The notes under the pieces were generated by a model. It did not search any database. It saw nothing but the letters and a program-made list of their open reading frames with translations, and was not told the DNA's origin. Below are positions 51,405 to 60,049 of a DNA stretch of 64,000 nt, one piece after another; positions within the stretch are counted from its first letter, which is position 1; each line of letters begins with the position of its first letter. The stretch spans positions 16,463 through 80,462 of the forward strand of contig CADAWC010000015.1 of assembly GCA_902791475.1 (NCBI GenBank), written 5' to 3'. Source of the DNA: Fibrobacter succinogenes. Lineage in GTDB: Bacteria; Fibrobacterota; Fibrobacteria; Fibrobacterales; Fibrobacteraceae. The position numbers were made by a program, and so were the translations under genes.

Positions 51405-52025
51405 ATGCTTTTAGAATTCTTAAAATCAAAATTCGGGCCAGGAAAACCCATTTTTACGGAAGATGCCGAACCTCTAGGACTTTCAGCAGGAAACCTACGT
51501 CAACAGTTCAAGAAACTTGTTGATTCCGGAGAGCTTTTTCGCTATGAGCCGGGAGTCTATTTTCTGCCAGACACCAATCATGAATACTACCCGATTTCGT
51601 CTAATATGGTTGCGGAGTACAAGTACATTACCAATGGAGACGAGATCTATGGCTATTACTCAGGCTACACCTTCGCAAATCAGCTTGGTTTGTGCTTACA
51701 AGTGCCTTATAAAGAAGAAATCGTAACAAACAACACAACAGCCATCGCACGTGAAGTTAAAGTAGGAAACATTCCATATTACATACGTCGCGCCAAAATC
51801 GCTATCACCAAAGAAAATCGCAATGTTCTTCAGCTTCTGGACTTGCTAAAGGATGTGGAAGAATACACCGATTACTGCTGCGAAGAGGAAGCACCTGACA
51901 TCATCCGCAGGCATATTTTGCGCAACAAAATTCTCCGTGCCGATGTGGACAAATATATCGAGAACTTCCCTCTAAAAACGTACAAGTACATCTACGACTT
52001 GAGGCTTTATGATGTATTTGCATAA
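51405..52025 (+). CDS. AbiEi-like antitoxin (type IV TA)
   Basis: 206 residues. An N-terminal winged-helix-like part (LSAGNLRQQFKKLVDSGELF, then RYEPGVYFLP) and a C-terminal part with GYYSGYTFANQLGL and YYIRRAKIAI match the AbiEi/DUF6088 antitoxin family. The antitoxin neutralises the AbiEii nucleotidyltransferase and represses the operon through the inverted repeat just upstream. AAAGGA lies six bases before the ATG. The stop overlaps the toxin start by 17 bases. AT-rich compared with flanking genes, suggesting transfer. Confidence 0.85.
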   Translation: MLLEFLKSKFGPGKPIFTEDAEPLGLSAGNLRQQFKKLVDSGELFRYEPGVYFLPDTNHEYYPISSNMVAEYKYITNGDEIYGYYSGYTFANQLGLCLQVPYKEEIVTNNTTAIAREVKVGNIPYYIRRAKIAITKENRNVLQLLDLLKDVEEYTDYCCEEEAPDIIRRHILRNKILRADVDKYIENFPLKTYKYIYDLRLYDVFA

Positions 52026-52908
52026 AGACAAAGAAATGTTCTTTAACTTTTTGGAATCAGTCAGCAAGATTTCCAAAATACAAGCGGATCTTGTCGAAAA
52101 AGACTACTATGTTTCACTCATTTTGAAAGAAATCGCTACATCTTCAGACATAGTCGTTTTTAAAGGTGGAACATCTCTTTCAAAAGCTCTCAAAGTCATT
52201 AACCGTTTCTCGGAAGATATAGACATTTCATTTTCGGAACATATCGGAGCATCTCGCCGAAAGAAACTCAAATACAATATAATAGCACCTATCGCTCAAA
52301 AATTGGGACTTACTATCACAAATTTTGATAAGGCTCAAAGCGACCGAGATATAAACAATTACATATTCGAATACAAGCCTATATGTAACTCCCATGTACA
52401 TATAGTTCCTGCAGTTAAGGTAGAAACAAGCTTAATTACAGCAGTTTTTCCCTTCAAGGTAATGCCTATTGGAAACTACATCGCGGACTATGCAAAAGAT
52501 ATTTCACTGAAAGATTATGGGCTAGAACCATTCATGATGAACGTCCAAGCTTTGGAACGTACTCTTATTGACAAGATTTTCGCCATCTGCGACTATTATC
52601 TTACCGGGAAATCTCGTCGCATATCACGACACATTTATGATATTCATAAAATACTTCCGCTAATCAACTTTGATGAGCAATTCAAAGAACTTGTGCAAAA
52701 AGTTCGCGAAATACGTTGCTCACTAGATACATGCCCTTCTGCAAAAACCGGAATAAACATAAACCAACTTTTAAAAGAAATTTGCGACAGGAATTTCTTT
52801 AAAACAGATTACGAGAGCGTAACTCAATTTTTTATTTTTGACAACACAAAATACAAAGAAACAAAAAATTCTTTGAAAAGAATCATTGATTCAAATGTAT
52901 TTGCATAA
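52009..52908 (+). CDS. AbiEii/AbiGii nucleotidyltransferase toxin
   Basis: 299 residues. Nucleotidyltransferase core: VVFKGGTSLSKALKVINRFS, then EDIDISFSE, supplying the GGTS-x-S and D-x-D motifs. Later QALERTLIDKIFAI and KSRRISRHIYDIHKIL match the AbiEii/AbiGii family. These GTP-binding toxins transfer nucleotides (for related proteins, to tRNA) and cause abortive infection or growth arrest when the antitoxin fails. An internal start a codon later (MYLHKDK) is possible. No gene follows on this strand. Confidence 0.88.
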   Translation: MMYLHKDKEMFFNFLESVSKISKIQADLVEKDYYVSLILKEIATSSDIVVFKGGTSLSKALKVINRFSEDIDISFSEHIGASRRKKLKYNIIAPIAQKLGLTITNFDKAQSDRDINNYIFEYKPICNSHVHIVPAVKVETSLITAVFPFKVMPIGNYIADYAKDISLKDYGLEPFMMNVQALERTLIDKIFAICDYYLTGKSRRISRHIYDIHKILPLINFDEQFKELVQKVREIRCSLDTCPSAKTGININQLLKEICDRNFFKTDYESVTQFFIFDNTKYKETKNSLKRIIDSNVFA

Positions 52909-52940
52909 GCGCTCATGCGTTCTGCGCGGCACCCCCATTT

Positions 52941-54638
52941 CTACTTCACGATAATAAACTTGCTTCGATCCACGCCCGCGTCGGGAGCACTCATTAGCAT
53001 CACGTATAGCCCTGCAGGCAGGCCACGGGTCATCCAGGCGACATCACCAACTTTTGCGGATTCCACATTCATACGACGCACTAAAGCACCCTTCATATCG
53101 AAAATGCTAACGCGATAAACGCTCGGTTCAACCATAGCGACATATTTCGAGCGAATTGATGTAGTCTTTTCTTCCGACGAATCTTTTTCCGCAGCCTTTA
53201 CGAGCGTGACATCGAACTGGTCGATATTCGGGCCATCATTACCGCCAACGGTTGCAAACTTCACTGCATTTTCGCCGGCAGCAAGATTCACCAAGACTTC
53301 AGCCGTTTCCCAGACGGTCCAGCCACCAGTTGTCTTGAAAGATGTCGTTGCGGTATCTAAACCTGCAGAAATTGCAAGAGAACGCGCTTCGCTGGAGCCG
53401 TTCGCGAAATCGATATCGAATTTGTATTGGCCAGCCGTATCGACTTTCACGTTCACGACGACATCGCCACCCTTATCGAAATTCACATAGCCATCGCCGT
53501 GGTAACCGCCATTGCTACTTTCAGAAACACCACCTGTAATCGTACCCGTTTCGGCCTGGTACTGTTTATCAGGTGTCGGCGGTTCCGGTTCCACATAGTT
53601 TGCATCGCATTCCGTGGGGCTTTTGAGCGTAGCGCCCGCATTCGCCTTCACGGCAGCTTCAACTTCGCTCGCCTTGAGCATAAAGCTCGTGTATTCATAA
53701 GGCGGTGTAAAAGAAGTCCCTGTTCCCTTTGTATTGCCCGAGCAGTTCGTGAAAATATTGTCGATGACTTCGTTCACGCCCGTGCCGTTCGCATTGCCCG
53801 TATAAATTGGGTTTGCTTCGTTGATAAATACATTGCGTTCCGTGCGCACTTTGCACATGTGGCCAGCCGAAACGCCAAGCACATCGATTCCGTTTGTGAT
53901 GCTAGCATTGCCCGTAAGCAAGTTGTTCACCACATGAACGTTTCCGTAACGGCAGCGTGGTTTGCGCTGGTTGGCTGCCTGCCACCAGTTGAACATGTAG
54001 GTCACATTCAGCTTGCCTTCGCTTTCGGGTTCATTGTCAGAACTGCCGATGAGATTCGAAAGGTTGTGCGAACTCTTTTTCTTGTAGCCAAAAATGCACC
54101 ACGTAAACGTTACGTTATCTGCACCTTTTACCACATCGGCATTGCCATCCTGACCATCCCAGAATTCACAGTGGTCAATCCATATATTTTTGGAACCGTT
54201 ATTTTCAATGGTAAGGTTGTCCCAAGCCTGCTCAGCATTACTGCCCGGCCCTTGAATCACGATATTGCGGACGATAATGTTTGAAGCCTTGCTGATGTGA
54301 ATTGGCGCTTTAAGCACAGTCCCCGGCTTAAGTCCGATGATGGTCTTGTTGGAACCCGTGATATTCAAGCGGTCCCCCGTTCGCCCGCTCCAGCCATCGC
54401 CAAGCGTACCGTCTATGTAAATCACACGCGGAGAAGAATCCTTCGCGTACTTTTGCAAATCGGCAAATGTTTTTACGGTAATGGGAGTCGAGTTTCCGCC
54501 ACCGGTCACATTAAATTCGGTCGACGTACGGCCCGAACGAGTCGCCCAGCCAATCGGCTTGCACTGATCTATCGCCGCAGACGCACAAACAGCAAGTCCG
54601 CACAGCACCGCTAAAATTCGATTAGATACTTCAAACAT
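52941..54638 (-). CDS. secreted PL1 pectate lyase with carbohydrate-binding module
   Basis: 565 residues. Signal peptide ILAVLCGLAVCASA. Parallel beta-helix PL1 domain (about 25-345): IYIDGTLGDGW, NIIVRNIVIQGPG, NIWIDHCEFWDGQDGNADVV with Ca-binding Asp residues, and RKPRCRYGNVHVVNN with the catalytic Arg. Residues about 355-480 (YQAETGTITGGVSESSNGGY ... NIDQFDVTLV) are a CBM6/CBM35-like module. The C-terminus (about 495-565: YRVSIFDMKGALVRRMNV ... FIIVK) is a sorting-type domain. It cleaves polygalacturonate by beta-elimination outside the cell. Confidence 0.9.
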   Translation of the reverse strand: MFEVSNRILAVLCGLAVCASAAIDQCKPIGWATRSGRTSTEFNVTGGGNSTPITVKTFADLQKYAKDSSPRVIYIDGTLGDGWSGRTGDRLNITGSNKTIIGLKPGTVLKAPIHISKASNIIVRNIVIQGPGSNAEQAWDNLTIENNGSKNIWIDHCEFWDGQDGNADVVKGADNVTFTWCIFGYKKKSSHNLSNLIGSSDNEPESEGKLNVTYMFNWWQAANQRKPRCRYGNVHVVNNLLTGNASITNGIDVLGVSAGHMCKVRTERNVFINEANPIYTGNANGTGVNEVIDNIFTNCSGNTKGTGTSFTPPYEYTSFMLKASEVEAAVKANAGATLKSPTECDANYVEPEPPTPDKQYQAETGTITGGVSESSNGGYHGDGYVNFDKGGDVVVNVKVDTAGQYKFDIDFANGSSEARSLAISAGLDTATTSFKTTGGWTVWETAEVLVNLAAGENAVKFATVGGNDGPNIDQFDVTLVKAAEKDSSEEKTTSIRSKYVAMVEPSVYRVSIFDMKGALVRRMNVESAKVGDVAWMTRGLPAGLYVMLMSAPDAGVDRSKFIIVK

Positions 54639-54833
54639 CTCAAAAATTCCTTATTTTTCCAACATATAATTTATATTCCTAAAGCCATTACAGGGCGCTA
54701 TTCCGAATTAAATTTCTAGACATTTTGTCAAAGAATACAATAACGCTCTCGCCATCATACTTTTTTCTGCTTTTTGAAAAAGGCACCTTGATGAAAAAAG
54801 CAAAAGAAATATCTTTCAATCGAGGAAACGGCC

Positions 54834-55100
54834 ATGAAAAAATTCTTTATTTCCCTGCGAGAACAAATCGTAAAAAGACTGCAAAGTTTTTCATTCAGAA
54901 CAGGCGTCATCGTCCTTTCGCTTTGCATTCCCTTTTACATTTTGTCGTTCGCGCAAATGGCCCTCCCTATTTCGGCCGAAACCAAAGGAATTCTTTGGGT
55001 AGTGCTGTTCGGGCTTGCCAAAACTTTCCAATACGGCGGACTTTCTATCATCGGCGTTGAAGGCGTCAAAAGACTCAAAAGCTTTTTCAAGAAAGCGTAA
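54834..55100 (+). CDS. small membrane protein, unknown
   Basis: 88 residues. Two hydrophobic segments (GVIVLSLCIPFYILSFAQMA and GILWVVLFGLAKTFQYGGL) flanked by basic ends (MKKFFISLREQIVKR, VKRLKSFFKKA), so both termini are probably cytoplasmic. GAGGAAAC precedes the ATG. No recognised family. It sits alone between divergent and convergent genes, with no visible partner. Confidence 0.7.
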   Translation: MKKFFISLREQIVKRLQSFSFRTGVIVLSLCIPFYILSFAQMALPISAETKGILWVVLFGLAKTFQYGGLSIIGVEGVKRLKSFFKKA

Positions 55101-55102
55101 AA

Positions 55103-55603
55103 CTATTCATCAGCACAGGGCATATTATCGTAAATAAGATATTCGATAAAATCTCTTGCTGTTTTATTTTCACATAATAATTTTTTGTCTATTCGATATT
55201 TCTTCTTCATTTTTTCGTTCACCAACATTCGTCCCGCATTTTTAAGCTTTACATTTTTATGCTCAACCAAATATTTCAAGTTAGTGGGCGACAAGAAAAA
55301 CACGGAATCGGGGACAAAAGTCATCCACAATAAATGATGTAGATTGAAATCGTACTTTTCCTTTTTTACAATGGAATCAAGAACGCAATTCATCCCCCGA
55401 TTCCCTAACGGCAAAAGAATATCAGCATCATCAGTTTCATATTGACCATTAATGTATTTTTCATATTTATCAAAAGCTTGACTCAGCTTTGCGTTCCACT
55501 TACAACAAGACTTCTGCGTGCAACTAGAAGATGCAAAAAGCGGCGTTTTGCAGAATAACGCAAGAACAGAAATTATCAAGAAAAGCAGGTGACGAATCTT
55601 CAT
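55103..55603 (-). CDS. secreted Cys-containing protein, unknown
   Basis: 166 residues. Signal peptide LLFLIISVLALFCKTPLFAS. The mature part begins SSCTQKSCCKW and has further Cys residues (NCVLD, LLCEN, PCADE), so several disulfides are possible. No domain recognised; the body is mainly helical. It lies opposite and two bases from the small membrane protein gene, and 81 bases from hisC. Confidence 0.7.
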   Translation of the reverse strand: MKIRHLLFLIISVLALFCKTPLFASSSCTQKSCCKWNAKLSQAFDKYEKYINGQYETDDADILLPLGNRGMNCVLDSIVKKEKYDFNLHHLLWMTFVPDSVFFLSPTNLKYLVEHKNVKLKNAGRMLVNEKMKKKYRIDKKLLCENKTARDFIEYLIYDNMPCADE

Positions 55604-55684
55604 TTTATAAAGCTAATATAAAAAATTGCTATTATTCCTTACGGATTACAAATAATCAATAACTATAACTAGCAAATAACAACT

Positions 55685-56794
55685 ATGGATATTAACGAAC
55701 TCGCACAACAGCACATTTTGAAGCAGCCGCTCTACGTGACCGGCAAACCCATCGCCTACACCGCTCGTGAATTCGGCCTCGACCCGAAAGACATTGACAA
55801 GCTCGCCAGCAACGAAAACCCGTTTGGCCCGAGCCCGAAGGGCATGGCCGAAGCTCGCAAGGCTTTGGAAGAAGTGAACCTCTATCCGGATGGAGGTTCT
55901 TACGACCTCATCGGAAAGATTGCTGAATTCCGCGGCGTGAACCGCGACCAGATTGCTGTGGGTAACGGCAGTAACGAACTTTTGGACATGATCGCTCAGG
56001 TGTTCCTCGGCCCCGGCACGGAAGCCGTCATGGGCAACCACAGCTTCGCTGTTTACAAGCTCGCCACGATGGCCATGAACGCCAAGATTGTTGAAGTTGA
56101 CATGCCGGCTCCGGGATACAACTACAACCTCAAGGCTATGCGCGATGCCGTGAACGAAAAGACCCGCATCGTGTTCCTCGCCAACCCGAACAACCCGACC
56201 GGTTCTGACCTCACCGCCAAGGAAATTTTGGACTTCGCCGACAGCCTCCCAGAAACTTGCGTTCTCGTGATGGACGAAGCCTACACCGAATTTATCGAAG
56301 ACACGCCGGAACTCGTTCCGGATTTCAACAGCCGCATCGCCGCCGGCAAGAACATCATCTGCTGCCGTACATTCAGCAAGATTTACGGTCTTGCAGGCCT
56401 CCGCGTGGGCTACTGCATCACCCGTCCGGAAATCGTCGCCCTCATCAACCGCGTGCGTGAACCGTTCAACGTGAACAGCATCGCTCAGGCAGCTGCCATC
56501 GGCGCTATCGACGACCAGGACTATGTGAACAAGGTTCGTGAACTCAACAAGAAGGGTCTCGAACAACTCAAGGCTGGATTCAAGGAACTTGGCCTCCCCT
56601 ACGTTGATAGCCATGCGAACTTCATCGCCGTCAGCGGATTCAAGGATCCGATGGACGCCTTCAAGTTCTTGCAGGCCAAGGGCACCATCATCCGTCCGCA
56701 GCCGGCTATGGGTGACGTGCTCCGCATTACCGTCGGTACCGAAGCTCAGAACAAGAAATGCCTCGAAAACATCAAGGCATATCTTAATAAATAA
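55685..56794 (+). CDS. hisC: histidinol-phosphate aminotransferase
   Basis: 369 residues, fold-type I PLP aminotransferase of HisC length. LASNENPFGPSPKGMAEA, YPDGGSYDL, GNGSNELLDMI, NPNNPTGSDL, MDEAYTEF, and TFSKIYGLAGLRVGY with the PLP Lys. It transaminates imidazole-acetol phosphate with glutamate in histidine biosynthesis. No other his genes are adjacent. No clear Shine-Dalgarno is seen before the ATG (AAATAACAACT). Confidence 0.92.
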   Translation: MDINELAQQHILKQPLYVTGKPIAYTAREFGLDPKDIDKLASNENPFGPSPKGMAEARKALEEVNLYPDGGSYDLIGKIAEFRGVNRDQIAVGNGSNELLDMIAQVFLGPGTEAVMGNHSFAVYKLATMAMNAKIVEVDMPAPGYNYNLKAMRDAVNEKTRIVFLANPNNPTGSDLTAKEILDFADSLPETCVLVMDEAYTEFIEDTPELVPDFNSRIAAGKNIICCRTFSKIYGLAGLRVGYCITRPEIVALINRVREPFNVNSIAQAAAIGAIDDQDYVNKVRELNKKGLEQLKAGFKELGLPYVDSHANFIAVSGFKDPMDAFKFLQAKGTIIRPQPAMGDVLRITVGTEAQNKKCLENIKAYLNK

Positions 56795-56905
56795 ACATTG
56801 ACTATGTCATTCCCGCTATACGAAACTTTGAACTTTAGTTCTATAGTTGAGTTATGCTCTTTGAGTAGAAAGCGGGAATCTCCCATCCTTGTACAAAGAA
56901 GGAGG

Positions 56906-56930
56906 TGCCCGCTCGGAGGCGGGCATGACA
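56906..56930. repeat. REP-like palindrome overlapping a gene start
   Basis: Same 25 bases as at 10217-10242. Its GGAGG lies five bases before the ATG at 56925, so the repeat supplies both the ribosome-binding site and the start codon of the following gene. Confidence 0.8.
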
Positions 56931-57740
56931 ATTCAAATGAATTACAATAACAAAAGCAATTGGAACAAACGCTCGCAAGTAGCAAAAGAAAAAGCTCACG
57001 GCGTTGCCCGTGTGATTTCTAAGCGCGGTTTTTGCAGCAGAAGCCAAGCAGAAAACCTGGTCCGCGAGGGCCGGGTTTCTTTGCGTGGTAAAATCGTCCG
57101 CGATCCGGACACTCCCGCTCGCGAAAATGACGAGATTTGCGTTGACGGAAAGCCCGTAAAAGCAAGCGAGTTCGTTTACTTTATGATGAACAAGCCTCGT
57201 GGTTACGTCACTACGGCAAGCGACGAAAAAGGGCGCGCAACCGTCATGGACCTTTTCCGTGAACAATACGCCAAGATGTTCCCCGGCAAGGCTGTGCCGC
57301 ATATATCGCCCGTCGGCAGACTCGATGCCGCCAGCGAAGGACTATTGCTATTTACAAACGATACGCAATGGGCAGACGCTTTGCTGAACCCGCAAGAGTC
57401 GCGCGGTCCCACGCATACAAAAATCTATCGCGTTCAGGTTGCGGGAATGCCAACTGCAGCGGAACTTTCGCAAATGGAAGCGGGTTTCAACGTTCCGCCA
57501 CGCGTTTTTGGCGAACCCGAAGAGTTCATGCACGCCGTCAGCGCCAAACTTTACAGCGCAGGCGAAAAGAACTGTTGGTTAGAAATCACTTTGGACGAAG
57601 GCAAGAATCGCGAAATTCGCCGCATGCTCGCGAAGCTCGGCTACGAAGTTTTGCGCCTTGTGCGCATCAAGTTCTGCAATTTTGAGTTGGGCGATTTAAA
57701 GCAGGGTTGCATCAAAAAACTAGATGCCCCGCAGCATTAA
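56925..57740 (+). CDS. RsuA/RluB/RluE-family pseudouridine synthase
   Basis: 271 residues from the ATG at 56925, which has GGAGG upstream. An ATG four codons later and a TTG at 56889 are alternatives. N-terminal S4 domain (ARVISKRGFCSRSQAENLVR ... GRVSLRGKIV), then the catalytic region with VGRLDAASEGLLLFTND (active-site Asp) and C-terminal EGKNREIRRMLAKLGYEVLR LVRI. It isomerises uridine in rRNA; which position is not determinable. It ends four bases into the convergent nadK gene. Confidence 0.88.
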   Translation: MTIQMNYNNKSNWNKRSQVAKEKAHGVARVISKRGFCSRSQAENLVREGRVSLRGKIVRDPDTPARENDEICVDGKPVKASEFVYFMMNKPRGYVTTASDEKGRATVMDLFREQYAKMFPGKAVPHISPVGRLDAASEGLLLFTNDTQWADALLNPQESRGPTHTKIYRVQVAGMPTAAELSQMEAGFNVPPRVFGEPEEFMHAVSAKLYSAGEKNCWLEITLDEGKNREIRRMLAKLGYEVLRLVRIKFCNFELGDLKQGCIKKLDAPQH

Positions 57741-58621
57741 GCAGATCGCGGTTTACCCGTCCAACCAAGCTTTTCGCGAAGAGCGCCAACAAATCCCGTG
57801 TGACGCATACGAATAAACGTCGTCACAAGCTTACTTTCAGACAACATCACATATTCATCCGATTTCATTTCAAGCGTGATGCGCCCGTCAAAAACGAGGT
57901 CCAGCGAGCAATTCACCGCAGACGCCATTCGCAACTTTTTATCCGTCAGCGAAAGCACAAGCGGACGCACAGAGAGACTGCTCGGCGCCACAGGAGTAAG
58001 CACCACTGCCGGCGTCGAAGGGTGGATTATCGGTCCACCAGCCGCAAGGTTGTACGCAGTCGAGCCTGTCGGAGTCGAAACGAGAATTGAATCCGCCCAG
58101 TATTCCGTCAAGCAAGTATCGTTATAAGCCACGTTCACGTTCACCATACGTTCCGGAGCGTGCGCGCGCACGTGGACTTCATTCAGAACAGTCTGCTTTG
58201 CAATGCACTTTCTGCCGTGATAAACCGCAGCTTCAATCATCATGCGTTCGCGAGTCGAGAAGTCGCCAGCCAGCAAGCTATCAAGCGTCTTGGTCAAGCC
58301 TTCCACACGCGATTCCGCCAAGAATCCCACGCGTCCGGCATTCACACCAAGAATCGGGATGTTATGGCCAAGCGCCATATGCGCGGCCGTCAGCACCGTG
58401 CCATCACCGCCAATCGCAAGCAGCAAATCCGTCTTCTGCAACGCGGATTCTTTCACCACGCGAATCGGCTTTTTCACGAGTTCCTTGAGGGAATCGAGCG
58501 CATAAAATTTCACCTGCGGGTGTTCAAGCGCCCAAGAAGTAATCTGCTTCAAGGCACAAGCCAAATCGGCACTCTTGTCCTTGAACCCGACAATTCCAAT
58601 GCTGCTGAAAGACTTTTCCAT
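57737..58621 (-). CDS. nadK: NAD kinase
   Basis: 294 residues from the ATG at 58621, which has GAGG at good spacing; an ATG two codons earlier is possible. LLAIGGDGTVLTAAHMALG (catalytic Asp in GGDGT), GVNAGRVGFLAE, the NE-V pair (NEVHVRAHAPERM), DSILVSTPTGSTAYNLAAGG and PSSLSVRPLVL are all NadK signatures. It phosphorylates NAD to NADP. The gene overlaps the convergent pseudouridine synthase gene by four bases. Confidence 0.93.
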   Translation of the reverse strand: MEKSFSSIGIVGFKDKSADLACALKQITSWALEHPQVKFYALDSLKELVKKPIRVVKESALQKTDLLLAIGGDGTVLTAAHMALGHNIPILGVNAGRVGFLAESRVEGLTKTLDSLLAGDFSTRERMMIEAAVYHGRKCIAKQTVLNEVHVRAHAPERMVNVNVAYNDTCLTEYWADSILVSTPTGSTAYNLAAGGPIIHPSTPAVVLTPVAPSSLSVRPLVLSLTDKKLRMASAVNCSLDLVFDGRITLEMKSDEYVMLSESKLVTTFIRMRHTGFVGALREKLGWTGKPRSA

Positions 58622-58662
58622 AACCATCCTCAAGTTTCGCGTTCACTCAAAGCGTAGCCTAA

Positions 58663-60030
58663 TTATTCCTTCTTCTCGGCATTTTCTGCCACAAGCACAT
58701 TCTTGAGCTTGTCGACAACACCCGGGAACATCGCTTCGACTTTGTCCATATTCTCGACCGGTTCATCGTTCTGGAGCGCAAGCGACAACACACTCAAGGC
58801 AAGCCCCATCTGCGCCGAATCGCCACCGTCAAAATCGCTACCGTTCACAATCGTTTCAAGGCCGCGAATCACAAGGCCATCGTCGTACACGCCAACTTCG
58901 GCCCCTGTCTTGCGCAAGTTCACCGCCAAAAATTCATTCTTGGGGCGCATTTCCTTGCGAACTTCCTTGGGCACGCGCAAAATCGTTTCGCCTTCGCCGT
59001 AGCAAGCCGCCACAGCCAAAAGCGGGTATTCTTCGAGCGCAGTCGCAATCACGTCTTCGCTAAAGCGGCGACCCTGCAAGCGCTTCCCAGAAGCAAGCGG
59101 TTTGATTTCGACATCGCCAAAAACGTCGCCATACTTTTCACGACGGCTTACCGTTTCAACGTTTGCGCCCATACGCTTGAGGCATGTGAGTGCACCTGCA
59201 CGGCTGCTGTTCAAGTCTACGTTCAAAAGCTTGATGACGTTGTCCTTCGGCATATTCCCAACAGTCGCGAGTACCGCAAATGCAGTCGCTTCCGTCGTAT
59301 CGCCCGGCACATAGTATTCACGCGCGGTAATCACCTTCGTTTCCGAAAGTTCCGTGAACTGCGTACGTTCAATCTTCTTGCCCTGAGCAATCATCAAGCG
59401 GCGTTCAAATTCGCTCAACTGTTCCATGCCACGGCCTTCATATTTCACAGCCGCACCAAAGTAAATGAGCATTTTCGTCCACTGGTCATGCACCGTAGAC
59501 TTTTCTTCAAAATTCAAGTAATCATTGCGGATAAGCGCACGGAGCAAAAGCCTGTTGCGCATCACAGACGAAACGTTCCCGAGAGAATCCTTCTTGACGT
59601 TTAGTTCATCGCGCAAAAAGTTAAAGACAAACTTTGCCGGTTCATCTTTTTGCACCTTGATCTTGAAATACTTCAGGAGCGTTTCCTTCGCTGTATTCAC
59701 ACGGGCAATTCCCGCATCATCGACTTCAGCGGCAAACGTGTAAAGCTGTTCATCGTCCTTGCTCGCGAGCGTCCAAAGCATCACGTTATCGGCTTCGCCA
59801 AACTTGAACGGAAGCATGGTCGGAATAGAGTACTGGAACCCCTTGCCATTCAAGACAAGCTGATGCCCTTGCAATTCGTAAGTGAGACCAAAATCTTTCA
59901 GCGCCTCGGCATACTTTTCACTACCACTTGCCCAGGCAAAATTTTCCAACACGGTGCGGCCATTCACCAATAGCGCCATCACCAACGTCAAATTCATCCG
60001 TTCACGGTCGGGATTCATCAAGAATTCCAT
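58663..60030 (-). CDS. divergent EPSP-synthase-like protein, catalytic residues replaced
   Basis: 455 residues. Overall EPSP-synthase (AroA) pattern: N-terminal ERMNLTLVMALLVNGRTVLE, SSVMRNRLLLRALI (154-167), PGDTTEATAFAVLATVGNMP (242-261), NVDLNSSRAGALTCLKRMGA (270-289), EEYPLLAVAA (333-342) and DSAQMGLALSVLSLAL near 404. The active sites look degraded. The GDKSISNR-type PEP/shikimate site is PDRERM, the SGT-x-R segment is absent, the catalytic Asp position is Glu333/334, and RVKESDR is RVPKEVRKEM. It is probably not a normal EPSP synthase. It sits 20 bases after tyrA in an aromatic amino acid operon, so a related role is likely. Confidence 0.68.
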   Translation of the reverse strand: MEFLMNPDRERMNLTLVMALLVNGRTVLENFAWASGSEKYAEALKDFGLTYELQGHQLVLNGKGFQYSIPTMLPFKFGEADNVMLWTLASKDDEQLYTFAAEVDDAGIARVNTAKETLLKYFKIKVQKDEPAKFVFNFLRDELNVKKDSLGNVSSVMRNRLLLRALIRNDYLNFEEKSTVHDQWTKMLIYFGAAVKYEGRGMEQLSEFERRLMIAQGKKIERTQFTELSETKVITAREYYVPGDTTEATAFAVLATVGNMPKDNVIKLLNVDLNSSRAGALTCLKRMGANVETVSRREKYGDVFGDVEIKPLASGKRLQGRRFSEDVIATALEEYPLLAVAACYGEGETILRVPKEVRKEMRPKNEFLAVNLRKTGAEVGVYDDGLVIRGLETIVNGSDFDGGDSAQMGLALSVLSLALQNDEPVENMDKVEAMFPGVVDKLKNVLVAENAEKKE

Positions 60031-60049
60031 CGTCTATTCCTTAAGCAAA

